Made by a program: the position numbers and the translations under genes. 64,000 nt of DNA. Origin: Trema orientale (taxonomy: Eukaryota > Streptophyta > Magnoliopsida > Rosales > Cannabaceae). The notes beneath the pieces are model-generated. The model saw only the letters and a list, made by a program, of their open reading frames with translations. It was not told the origin of the DNA and made no database searches. Every line of letters starts with the position of its first letter. Position 1 is the stretch's first letter. Shown here one piece after another: positions 23,228 through 35,600 of the stretch. The stretch spans positions 57,375-121,374 of the forward strand of contig JXTC01000672.1 of NCBI GenBank assembly GCA_002914845.1. The letters are read 5' to 3'.

Positions 23228-26200
23228 TTAGAGCTTTACTATTCCGTGCAGAATCGGTGAGCAATTTTCTGGACGAGCATTGTGTGATTTGGGAGCCAGT
23301 ATAAACTTGATGCTACTGACCATATTTAAAAGATTTGGTTTAGGGGAGGCAAGACCAACCACTGTCACCCTGCAGCTAGCTGATAGATCTCTTACATACC
23401 CAAGGAGAATAGTCGAGGATATTTTGGTAAAGGTTGATAAGTTTATTTTTCCCGCAGACTTTATTGTGCTGCACATGAGGGAGGATCGAGATATTCCTTT
23501 AATTTTAGGTAGGCCATTCCTAGCCACTGGAAAAACACTCATTAACGTACAAAAATGAGAGCTGATTATGAGAGTACAGAATGAGGAGGTGACATTCAAC
23601 GTGTTCAAGATAATAAAGTTTCCAAGTGACTTTGAAGACTGTTTTTGCATTGACATGGTTGATAGAGTGGTTGATGAAGCTTATGGGAATACCACTATTG
23701 GAGACTCGCTTGAAGAATCACTAATTAATTCATCTAATGTGGAGACACTAGAAGCCAAGGAGTATTTGAACTAGCTAAATGTTGTACCTCGATTTGATAA
23801 GACTAAGCAAAAGTTTGAAGTTTTAGAGTTACCAGCGGATAGTTAACCCCACACTAAGCCATCTATTGAAGAACCACCCTCTTTAGGACTAAAGCCATTG
23901 CTGAGTCATTTGCGCTAAACTTTCCTAGGCAAGTCCTCTATTCTTGCTGTTATAATTTCAGCCGATCTTGATGACACACAAGAGGAGAAATTGTTGAGAG
24001 TGTTGAAAGAAAATAAGAGAGCTTTAGGATGGTCGATGGCAGACATTCGAGATATTAGTCTGTCCTTTTGTATGCATAAAATTCTGCTAGAGGATAATCA
24101 CAAGGCAACAGTGGAGCACTAATGGCGTTTAAATCCAATTATGAAAGAAGTAGTTAAAAATGAGATAATAAAGTGGTTAGATGCCGGGATTATTTACCCA
24201 ATTTCTAATAGCTCATGGGTAAGCCCAGTACAATGTGTTCCGAAGAAAGATGGTATGACTGTGGAAGCTAACGAGAACAACGAGCTTATTCTAACAAGAA
24301 CAATAACCGGGTGGAGAGTTTGTATGGACTACCGAAAATTAAATAAAGCAACTCAGAAGGATCATTATCCACTGCCCTTTATTGATCAGATGCTAGACAG
24401 ATTAGCGGGACATGATTACTATTGTTTTTTGGATGGATACTTGGGGTATAATCAGATTGCCATAGCACCAGAAGATCAGGAGAAAACTACATTTACTTGC
24501 CTCTATAGAAATTTTTCATTTAGAAGAATGCCTTTCGGCCTATGTAATGCTCCAGCCACCTTTCAACGATATATGATGGCGATCTTTACTGATATGGTGG
24601 AGCAATATTTAGAGGTATTCATGGATGATTTCTTAGTTTTCGGTGATTCATTTGACATGTGTCTACATAATTTAGCTCTTGTACTGAAACGTTGTGAAGA
24701 TACTAATTTGCTGCTAAACTGGGGAAAATGTCATTTCATGGTCCAAGAGGGTATTGTACTTGGGCATCAGGTTTTGAGTAAAGGAATTGAAGTTGACAAA
24801 GCAAATATAGAAACTATTGAGAAACTTCCTCCGCCTATAAATGTAAAAAGGGTTCGTAGTTTTCTTGGACATGCTGGATTTTATAGAAGATTCATCAAGG
24901 ATTTTTTGAAGATTGCCAAACCACTATGTAACTTGCTGGAGAAAGATGAAGTATTTAATTTTGATGAAGCATGCCTTGAAGCCTTTACCACTTTGAAGAA
25001 CAAGCTAGTGATAGCTCCTATTATTGTTTCGCCAGACTGGTCTATTCCTTTTGAGCTCATGTGTGATGCAAGCGATTATGCAATTGGGGTAGTTTTAGGG
25101 CAGCGCAAGGAGAATATGTTTCATGCTATTTATTACTCTAGTAAGACATTGAACGATGCTCAAATCAACTACATAACTACTAAGAAAGAGTTATTGGCTG
25201 TGGCATTTGCTTTTGACAAATTTAGATCCTATCTCATTGGGACTAAAGTAATTGTTTATACAGATCACTCTGCAATTAAGTACTTCATTGCCAAAAAAGA
25301 CGCAAAGCCAAGGTTGATTAGGTGGATACTTCTATTACAAGAATTTGATCTTGAAGTGCAAGACCAAAAAGGAACAGAAAAAGCAAGTGGCAGACCACCT
25401 CTCAAGATTGGATAATGGAAAGAAAGAAGGAGATACTACTCTAATCAATGAGTCTTTTTCTGATGAGCAACTCTTTAGCATCGAGTATGATGTCCCGTGC
25501 TATGCAGATTATGTTAATTATCTTGTAAGTAAGTAGTTACCTCCAGATCTTACATTCCAGCAGAAGAAAAAGTTTCTACGTGATGTAAAATACTATTTCT
25601 GGGATGAACCATTCTTATTCAAGCAATGTGCCGACCAAATTATACGGAGATGTGTTCCAAAGGAAGAAATAGAAGACATACTCTATTATTGTCACTCTTC
25701 TGAGTACGGAGGTCATTTTGGAGGTGAAAGGACAGCAGCAAAAGTCCTCCAATCAGGATTCTATTGACCTACACTGTTTAAAGATGCCCATTATTTTGTT
25801 TTGAAGTGTGATCGGTGTCAAAGAGTGGGTAATATTTCTTGTCACCATGAAATGCCGCTGAATAACATTTTAGAAGTGGAGATCTTTGATGTCCGGGGTA
25901 TAGATTTCATGGGACTATTCATTCTGTCCTTTGGTAATCTTTATATCCTAGTAGCAGTAGATTACATGTCAAAATGGGTAGAAGCCGTAGCATTACCAAC
26001 CAACGACTCTAAGATGGTGTTGAATTTCTTGAAGAAGAATATCTTTATTCGTTTTGGTACACCGCGAGCGATCATCAGTGATGAAGGGATATATTTTTGT
26101 AATAAGAACTTTGAAGCCCTTCTTGCTAAATATGGTGTGACTCACAAGATTGCTACAGCTTATCATCCACAGATGAGTGGGCAAGCTGAGATTTCCAACC

Positions 26201-26764
26201 GTGAAAAAACAGTGTCTCCCAGTAGAAAGGATTGGTCTAAGAGGTTGGACGATGCGTTGTAGGCGTACAGAACTACATATAAGACACCGATTGGTATGTC
26301 CCCGTATCGATTGATCTTTGGGAAAGCATGTCATCTTCCGGTGGAGTTAGAACATCACGCGTACTGAGCAATTAAGAAGCTTAATTTTGTTATGCAAGCT
26401 ACTGGTGCTAAACGTCTCTTGCAATTGAATGAGATGGATGAGTTTCGCCTCCAAGCTTATGAAAATGCAAAGTAATATAAGGAGAAGACGAAAAGGTGGC
26501 ATGATAAGAATATACTAGATCGTCGATTTGAACCAGGTCAACGAGTGCTTCTCTTCAATTCACGGTTGAAATGAAATCCGGGGAAGCTCAAGTCCAGATA
26601 GTCGGGACCATTTCATGTCACCCAGGTGTTTCCATATGGAGCTATGGATGTTGAAGATGAAGGGTCCAAGCGAATTTTCAAGGTTATTGGACAATGGCTT
26701 AAGCATTATTGTGGAGGAGAGTTTGATCGGGAAAGGACCTCCATTACTTTGTTCAACCCGAACT
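23228..26764 (+). pseudogene. Gypsy pol region (protease, RT, RNase H, integrase), fossil
   Basis: Protease about 23250-23560 (ALCDLGASINLM, then LILGRPFLATG). Reverse transcriptase about 24141-24800 ([25 protein letters not shown] and the VFMDDFLVF catalytic-type motif). RNase H about 24990-25400 ([18 protein letters not shown], then [12 protein letters not shown]). Integrase about 25660-26330 (a His/Cys-like part, then GIDFMGLF and [20 protein letters not shown]). Broken. Confidence 0.88.
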
Positions 26765-28381
26765 GAAGCAACGGAAAGTTAAGCCAAAGACCATAAATCA
26801 AGCGCTTCTTGGGAGGTAACCCATGAACTTTTTCTTCCCCTTTTAATTTTGAATTTATTATGTTTCTTTTCTTTTCTTATGGTTTGTCTATTTTATTTTT
26901 GTGTGTTTCAGGTTTTTGCATAAGTTTAGGGGTCGACACTATGGATTTTATCACTCAACTAGAAGCCCCTATCATCGTGTGAAAATTTGAGGGAGTTTTC
27001 TTTTACCTTTTCTTTTATTTTTAATATTGGGAACAATGTTAATTTTAAGTTTCGGGGTAGAGAGTTAATTTTTTCAAAAATTAAAAAAAATTTTAAAAAA
27101 AAAGAGTCTAGTTTTGTTTTTTTTAGGTTTGTTTTTATGACCTAGTTTGATTGTCGAACGCCGATGATAAGAACTTGATTTAACTGAATAAGGTTCTTGG
27201 GAGAATGATGAACACTATTTTTATCTGTGTGCTTGATTCTGTATTAGTTTGGTTTTGCTTATGATTCCTTGATGATTTTGAGTACATGAATAGTTGCATT
27301 TAATTATTTTGCCTACTTAGAGAAAATTTATGTGGATTAAGTATATCTTTGAAATCTCATTAATAAACTTTAGAACCTGTTTGATTATCATTTGAGACAA
27401 AATCCTAAACTGCATTGCATTAGAGACATGATTTAGGCCATCTTTGGAACGATTGAGCCTTTCAAGCTTACCGTTGATACTTTAATCCTTAGTTTACCTC
27501 AACTGAGCCTAATTATTGACATTTTCTTTGACACCCATATTTTTAGCCTAGCTTTAAATAATTTTCAACATTTTACTTTACACTCAACAGCACGTGCAAT
27601 CTTTGTTGATAATATTTTTTTAGTTATGTGACAATTTGGGAGGACCGGTGGTGTTGAAAAAAATCTTGTAAAGGCGTATGAAAGAAAAAAAAAAAAAAGA
27701 AGAAGAAAGTGCTATACCCATGTGAAAAAAAAAAGTGAAGAAAAAATGAAAAAATGTGTGGTGAAAATTATTAAAAAATAATAAGTTTGGGGGTATAGTA
27801 TTTCAATGAAAAGGAACAAAAAAATGGAATGATAGAAGAAAGTGGAAAACAAGTTTAGGGGAGCTTTGTCAACAAGGTGTTGAGTTAAGTTGTATAAAGA
27901 TCCAAAAATAAGTTATGTGCTTAGGGTGATTTGAGCCACAAAAAATGACTTTTATCCTACCTATTACTTTAGCCATACATTATAAGCTTAATAAAGTCCT
28001 AATGATCTTTGGTGTAGTATTAGCCTACATTAGTAGATAATGATATGAAAAATATGCTTATGGAGTTTATATACTTCTATCTTGAGATTTGTTATAACTT
28101 ATTTGTTTGCATAAACTGATCTGAGTTATATATGATTAAATGTAATTATTTACACACACTCAAAGAATCTGTAGTGGAATCAGATTGGCATTTGAATTGA
28201 AATTCTAGACTTTACAGTGTTCAGAATTTTTCCTTGAGTTTTATAATATATAAAATCTTTGAGGTAAGTTTTGAGAGTCAAACTGAGTCATGGTCAAGTT
28301 ATGGCTAGGTGTTTCGAATTTTGTTTAGGTTTTCTTTCTTTCTTTTGCTCGAGGACTAGCAAAAATTCAAGTTTGGGGGTG
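26765..28381 (+). other. Gypsy spacer between pol and 3' LTR
   Basis: AT-rich with two tttgggg-type purine tracts, near 27785 and at 28370. Intact Athila elements often have an extra envelope-like reading frame here; none can be seen. Confidence 0.7.
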
Positions 28382-30046
28382 TGATAACTCTATTTTTGTA
28401 GAGTTAATTATGCTTTTTACTCATTAAAAAGTGTGTCCTAGTATAATTTTAATTTAGATTTTGAATAATTTAAGTTGTTTTATTTTATTTTGGTTTAGAT
28501 TTAGTTTTATTTAATTTTATGTTATTTTATTAGGTTTAGGTGTTTTTGATTAATTTAGTTTAAGTTTATTTAATTTGAATAAGATTTCTTTTCTTAGATT
28601 TAGGTTTAATTTAATTTGGTTTGAATCAGGTTTAAAAAAATAAAAAAATAAAAAAAAGGAAACAAAGAAAATCTGGAGGATTTCTAGTCGTCAGATCGAG
28701 CTTTTAGATGGACCGGATTGGTGTGTGCTCGGCATGCGCAGGTGTAGCGAGTGTACAGCAGGGAGCAGCAGACAGTGGGTCCCACCATGTGTCAGCTGGC
28801 GCAGAGTCCTGAGACCGTGTCTTATCCTGTGCGGCACAATTCTCGTACCCCCATTCTTTTGCCCATTCACAAGCCGCCACATCACTTCAGTTAAAGTCAG
28901 ACTTTCTTTGTCCAATCAGCTCCTGGTTCCGTGCCGAGCTCATGTGTATTGGCCGCACGGGATAATTGCCCAAGTAGCAGAAATTGAATAGGCACGTGAA
29001 ACAATGGGAAAGAGAAAAGAAGAGTAAAAAAAGAGGAAACTGTCACATATCCTCCACCAATCAAAATGGTATCTTGGAGAACGTGAATTCACTCCATCAG
29101 CTATAAAAGGGCTCGGGATAAGAGAGAAAAATGCACCATTCTAGAGAGAGAAACACAATAGTCCAGAGAGAGATAGAATAGTAGAGAGAACAATTGGAGA
29201 CCAAATTGGAAGAGGAAGCTTGCAATTATTCTCAATTATTCCCCACTCTGCTCAAATCTCGTTTGTTTAGTTTAGTTTTTCATTATGTTGCAAATTTTTA
29301 TTTTTAGTTTTGTTATTTTAGTTATGAACTAGATTTTGTTTCTAGGATTATAGTGGGATCTCTATATGTAGTTTGAATTATGATGTTTCTTTTTTGATTT
29401 TACGATTTTAATTTACGAATTGCTTATTCTATCTTGTTCTTAATACTTTTGAGTGCTTGATCACTACTTAAATTGATATTGGTAATCTGTATGAACTTGG
29501 AAAAGGAATTTAAGATTTAGACCTAGATAGAATAACACATGATCATGCTTAGATGAGTTTGTATAGGATAGGAATATACCTACATAACATGTGTAATTAT
29601 TGAAAGACCTTACTCTTAATGAATCTTTTCTTAATCTAATTCACATAGGAATATAGTGAGTTAATTAGAGGAGATATTTCTACATGACTATCAGAAGAGG
29701 TTTGTAGATACACTAAAGTTCTTGATTAGCAATTCAGGTTAGATAGTAATTCAAAGAGAGTAACTAGTGATTCAGGCATATATAGAGTGAAAATTGTAAT
29801 CCTATGTTTATTTTTCATTGGTGATTTGATAAATTACTTACACTTTTTAATTTTTTCTTACTTATTTTCTTATCTTATTTTAGTTTTAATTTTAATTTTA
29901 GAATTTTTAAATTGATTGTTTGGATAAATTGATAACTAGTGTAGATTAGTACTTAACAAATTATAACAATTTCTCTGTGGGAACATCTTTATTCATCACT
30001 TTATTACTTATTCGATACGTGCGCTTGTGTATAAAAATCCATAACA
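28382..30046 (+). repeat. Gypsy 3' LTR
   Basis: 1665 bp. It is collinear with the 5' LTR except for about 140 extra bases at about 28665-28806, a GC-richer block absent from the 5' copy. Ends ataaaaatccataaca. Confidence 0.88.
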
Positions 30047-30180
30047 CTGATACTGGGTCCCGATCCGTCTTCTCCAACCATCGCTTCTTACTGTTGATTT
30101 TTCATATAAGTGAGCAGTACCGTATACGTGAATAGTGCCGTATGTATGAACAATACTCAACCTGGTGCTCTGGAACCAGT

Positions 30181-30705
30181 TGTAAGGGAAATAACCTCCC
30201 TAGTAGGCACACAAAATTACAAAAGCGATAAATAAAGCAAAATAAGAAGACACACAATTTACGTGGTTCACCAATTTGGCTACGTCTACAGGACTACTAC
30301 AAATCTTTCACTATACGGAGAAAATTTACACTGTGTTTATAACACTCACAACTCACAACTCTGACCCCAATTACATAAAAGAATTTTTTTTTTCACAAAA
30401 AAATTCTCTCGAAAGCTTTTTCTTAAGTTTTTACTGAAAGCTTTTTTTTTTTTCACTCTCAATTTTGAGATTTTCTCTCTTTATGTTGGGATGCTAAATG
30501 GAGTTGTGAATAGGTCTATTTATAGGCTAAAACTTTTCCCCCTTCACATAGTTGGTAGCTTATAATGGCTGCCCATTGCCAACAAAAATGAGCTTGGATA
30601 GTAGGAGTAAAAAACACATTATATTTCCTTGTCAAAAAATATGGCTGGTCATTATTTTTGACTGCCCATATTCTTTGACAATTTGATTGCCCACATTCTT
30701 TGACA
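30181..30705 (-). repeat. Copia 5' LTR
   Basis: 525 bp, TG...CA. On the minus strand it is followed by actggttccagagcacc (about 30155-30180), which resembles the initiator-Met-tRNA primer site of Copia elements. The short leader 30047-30180 then meets the nested Gypsy. Confidence 0.88.
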
Positions 30706-30710
30706 ACCAA

Positions 30711-32674
30711 TGGTGGCTATAAATATATGAGAAAATTACACTAAATAGCTATTTTTGTGCCTTATATTTTATAATTTCCGTTTTTTATATATTTCAAATA
30801 TACTAGATATACATTTTCATGTGTAAAATATATGTAGTATATATTTATAATGTAAATTTTTACTTATAATTTATATTTACAAAGTAAACTTATACATATG
30901 GTATACATTTTGAAATATATACTGATTTTGAATTTTAAGTTATAATTTTTATTCATGAAATATTTATCACAATATATATTTAATGTATAAAATACTTATG
31001 GTTATACATTTATCTAAATATGGTATTGGTAAAATAATAAAAAATAGTATTTATGAAAATATACTTAAATAAACGGGTATTTGTGTACTTTTTTCTAAAT
31101 ATATCTGGTAATTACCTGTCACTAATATCATGACAGTCCTTAAAAAGTCATTATACCCTAAAAGACAACTACTCCATTTTCCTATATTACCACGTCTTCT
31201 GCAACCAATAAGACGGATGATCTACTTTCTGCATGCAGAATTTTGTGTTGTTAATATACCAAAACTAGATTTTATACATGAAGAACTTCAATCCAACCCT
31301 TTCCACACTGTTCTAAGCACTAACCACAAACTTAATTTTATGATTTCTGACCACTGAACCTTTTTTTTTTTTTTTTAATGAAAGTTGGGATCAATTTTGA
31401 CATATATACTATTTTTATGGAAACTTGAAGGATCCATAATCAAATACTGTTAAACTGTTAGTGTTACCAATAAATTCCCAATTACAAAAGTGTACTGAAT
31501 ATATTCTCTTAAAGGAACAGACGAATTGGTATTTTGGCATTCTTTGTCACCTCCGGTTATGGGACTTGATAATAAAATTGATAATTTACATATATATTTG
31601 AATGGGGCACATCTCTCACTATAATATCCACGTGAACAGGGAAACAAGACAAAGTTTCAAGTAATGAGTTGAATAGAAATGGTGGACACATCTGAAGTGG
31701 CTTTTAAGGTTGGCAAGCTAAGCAGAAGAGATTGTAGTCATTTACTAAATGAGGATATATCAAAATAGCAACAACAATAATGGTGGGACTATTTTATAAG
31801 AAACAAATTAAAATTAATGCAATATCTTCCACTTCCTCTAGATCTTGCATTGCCAAATAAAATGGGTATTTGCCTTATCTCCATATACTTTGTGCATTTT
31901 GGTGGGTTAGGCTTTTTGGATAGTGGTCAGTGGGCGGAGCATTAAGATGCACTACAGTAGATGAATTAGGATTTTACTTTCTTTTATTTTTTTTTTCTTT
32001 TCCCTTGTTGATTTGCAATTGTATTTCTTTTTCTTAAATAACTAGTACATTGCAATTGTATACTTGGCTATTACAACTTAAGAATGGGTACTTGTCAAAT
32101 TAATGCCCATTTAGTACCTCATTTTCTTGTATTCAAAACAGAATCTAGTTTCTTTATAAAGTAGTAAATTATTTCAATTATGATACTCTCAGACTATTTT
32201 ATACTTCACTGCTTGTCCAGTGATGCATCACCATATCATATGTAACAATGTTAATACATTTTTACACGTCATACTTGCATCACAAATAATGATAAAAGTA
32301 ATATTTTTGAAGCACAAACATATACATAAGGAAAAAAAATGATATAAAGTTATATTTTACAAGAAATTCTCAGCACAAGTTGCATTCTTTTTTTTTTTTT
32401 TTGGGGTAATAGCAAGTTGCATTCATTTTGTTTGTTTTTTTTTTTTTTTTCCTTTTTTCAACACAAGCACTTAGAAGAGAGTGTAATTATAACGTACTAT
32501 TAGAAATAATTGGAAAGATTTTGGAATAGCATATACAAAAAAATCCACCATAAATCCATAATACGGTAAAGTTGATCTTAAAAGGTATCTTTTTATTATC
32601 ATTACTTCAATTTTTGGGTGGGCTGCACTGAAGTACTGAACCCACTACTCAAAACTCGGAACCGCTCAGTGGCC
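30711..32674. other. Intergenic region and upstream region of the P450 gene
   Basis: AT-rich with T-homopolymers (about 32385-32460). No gene recognised; the reading frame at 31130-31357 looks like chance. The last few hundred bases are the presumed promoter and leader of CYP97B3, with no clear TATA box. Confidence 0.5.
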
Positions 32675-35600
32675 ATGGCTGCTGCTGCTGCTTCTTCTCT
32701 CTTGCCTCTATCTTCGCCAGCTGTCATGAATGTCAACCATCAGACAAGTCATTTGGGATCTTTTTTTCATTCTTCAACCACCTCCAATCTTCCAAATTTC
32801 AGTCCCAGAAGCTTTCATATCAGGTAACTTTCTTTTATTTATTAGTGTTTTCTTCACTCAGTTCGAGTACTAAGAGCTTTGGTTCACATTAAGACATAAG
32901 CCTTATGTGATACCCAGATGATAATTTTAGCTTTCTTCCACTGTTATTAATTTATTTATTTGTTTTTCTGAATTATCAGAGACTTTTGTAAAGGTTGTTA
33001 CAACTTTTATTGCTTTTCAATCTTTTCATTTCTTTCTCATTCCTATTAGCAATTTTGCAACATCTCATCCTTATTGATATGTGGAACTTAGTATAAACTT
33101 GTTATTTCCTTTTGAATAATGGGGAAAATGAAGAAAAAAGAACAAAATGATTTTGAGTTTTGAAACATTAATTGTATGAGCAAGTGTGACATGGAATTCT
33201 TTTTGTCACAGGAAATAAAACCCAGAAAGCATTACGGCCTTAGGATTAAGTCTTCTTTTTAATTCACCCTTCAAATGTTTTTGCTTTCTAGAGCTTATTG
33301 AATGTGTGGTGGCACTTGTCAAATGCAGATGCCAATCGACTAGTACTGATGAAGTGAAAACAAAACGAAATTTACTAGACAATGCAAGCAACCTTCTTAC
33401 CAATTTGCTAAGTGGGGGAAGTTTAGGGTCTATGCCTATAGCTGAAGGTGCTGTCACCGATTTGTTTGATCGACCTCTCTTCTTTTCGCTGTATGATTGG
33501 TTCTTAGAGGTATTCACCCTTAATTGAAGTGCTTATTTTATCTCCTACTTTCATTCTGCTATTAATTTCGTCTCCTCTGAAGGTACTATATGTCTAGAAG
33601 TGCATTCCTTCTAATTTTCCTGAGTCCTGATATTCATTATGCTCTTTAAACTTTTGTCTAATTTGGCAGCATGGTGCAGTGTATAAGCTTGCTTTTGGAC
33701 CAAAAGCCTTTGTTGTAGTCTCAGATCCTATTGTTGCAAGACATATTCTTCGAGAAAATGCATTTTCGTTTGACAAGGTCCTAATTTACGATTTTCGGTT
33801 TGTCAGTTTTGCATATAATTTTTTTCTTCTCTTAATTTTTTGCCCATATTTTGTGCTTTAAGTAGGGAGTTCTTGCGGATATACTAGAACCCATAATGGG
33901 AAAAGGACTTATACCTGCTGACCTTGACACATGGAAGCTGAGGAGAAGAGGTGAGCAAGTAAAATGTGTAATAAAGGGCCGTGCACCTCGGCTTAAGGGG
34001 AAAAAGTGCAACTCTTTGCTTACTTTTGGACTATATTGGTTCATTGCCTGTTGGTCTTGGAGTTTTTGTTAGCCTTAAACATTTCTGCAAAATGGTGTAG
34101 TTAATCTGATTATTAGGACACTTGGGAGGAGAGGTGATGTTGTAATTCATTCTGGTGCTTTTGGACTTCAACTTCATTTGGATGTGCTCTTAGTAGTAGT
34201 TGTTGACAAGTTAAATTTGTGCACAAATGAGGAAGGTCCAACTATTGACCCATGAAAAACACATTCCAACTGCTTAGTCTAGTATGCTTATGGACTCGGA
34301 AGTATGTTGCAACATGTTCATGTAGAAGTATTGTAATGCAATGGCTAAACGGGACTTGGTAGAGAGGAATAGTATGGAAAGGATACAGATAGAAAGTTGG
34401 ACAAGGGAAAAAGACTTTACCCTTGTATGTTTTCTTGGATAGTTAATGATAGAGTGAGTGCAAGATTTGTTTGTTCTTTAAATTTGGACTTGAAATGTGT
34501 AAGTTATTAGTTATAACATTTATTGCTTATGTTAAACAGGGAAAAAGAGATGTAATTTGTTGTTATAACTTGTTCAGGCTGCTTCTTCTAACTTGTTAGA
34601 AGTAATTTTGCAGTTATTGCTCCTGGGTTCCACGCATTGTACTTGGAAGCTATGGTCAGAATATTTTCTTCTTGTTCAGAAAGAACAATATTTAAATTTG
34701 AGAAGCTCCTGGAAAGAGAGAACTTGCAAGGGGAAAAGACAATTGAGCTGGATCTTGAAGCAGAGTTCTCAAGTTTGGCTCTTGATATTATTGGTCTTGG
34801 GGTCTTTAACTATGACTTTGGTTCCATCACGAAAGAATCACCGGTGATTAAGGTTTGATAAAATTAATATTCACGTTGTCATGATTCCAAGTTGGCTTTA
34901 AGCAAGTTTGCACATACCATCTTTTTTACTATATAAGCATTGCTTTATATGTTGTAGTACATGCATACAATAGAGAGTTAGAAGTTTCAACTCCATTCCC
35001 AAATGGTTGCTGCTTTTTATGTTGGTACAACACCTTCCATATTCAAGTTTTGGATGTGTGATAAATTTTTCAACACCAAAGGAGTCCCTCTAAAATTGTT
35101 TGAATTGGGAAAGGTCTTATCCCTTTATGTAGTAGACTCATGGAGAAGTCGAAAAGGATAATGAATTGCAGATATATTTGCTTTTGAAAAATTAACCACC
35201 TTAATAGTGTAAATTCGTGCATAAGATTCACTTTCATTTCTTTTCCAATTTGTAAAATTAATTTTCAGTTGCATCTAAGCCATATCTATTTTAGATTGTG
35301 ATGGTTTTACAATTGTATTGCAGGCAGTGTATGGTACCCTTTTTGAGGCAGAGCACAGATCAACTTTTTATATTCCTTATTGGAAAATACCCTTCATGAG
35401 GTGGGTAGTCCCCAGGCAGCGCAAGTTCCAGAATGACCTCAAGGTCATCAATGACTGTCTTGATGGACTCATCAGAAATGCAAAAGAGACGAGGCAGGTT
35501 AGATCATACATAAGATGCACACTGGATCTAGGTGAAGATTACAAGTTACTTATAATATGCATTCACATAAGAAACGGAACGTAAGCATTTAGTAGCAAAA

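Larger units (their letters stand above)
18338..30046 (+). mobile_element. Athila-like Gypsy LTR retrotransposon fossil, nested in Copia
   Basis: Long LTRs (1527 and 1665 bp), a primer-site-like tggcgctgttgccgg just after the 5' LTR, an Athila-type gag, and pol in the Gypsy order protease-RT-RNase H-integrase. A roughly 1.6-kb non-coding stretch and a polypurine tract (gtttgggggtg) precede the 3' LTR. The LTRs are about 94% identical by eye over their first 220 bases, so it is younger than the host Copia, as nesting demands. The flanks acgat and ctgat are only a weak target-duplication match. It is full length in outline but broken at roughly ten or more places. Confidence 0.88.
13872..30705 (-). 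mobile_element. Copia LTR retrotransposon fossil carrying a nested Gypsy element
   Basis: Bounded by a perfect 5-bp target duplication, accaa at 13867-13871 and 30706-30710. Both LTRs begin TG and end CA on the plus strand. The coding strand is minus, with gag at the right, then protease/integrase, reverse transcriptase and RNase H toward the left: the integrase-before-RT order that defines Copia. The RT region resembles the Tork/Tnt1 lineage. A Gypsy element occupies 18338-30046. The two LTRs are about 88% identical by eye over their first 200 bases, so the insertion is old. It is broken, with many breaks spread over its length. Confidence 0.9.

Noticed and set aside
26765-28381. Possible envelope-like gene of the Athila-type element
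   Set aside because: No open frame or envelope-like feature seen on the plus strand; treated as spacer.
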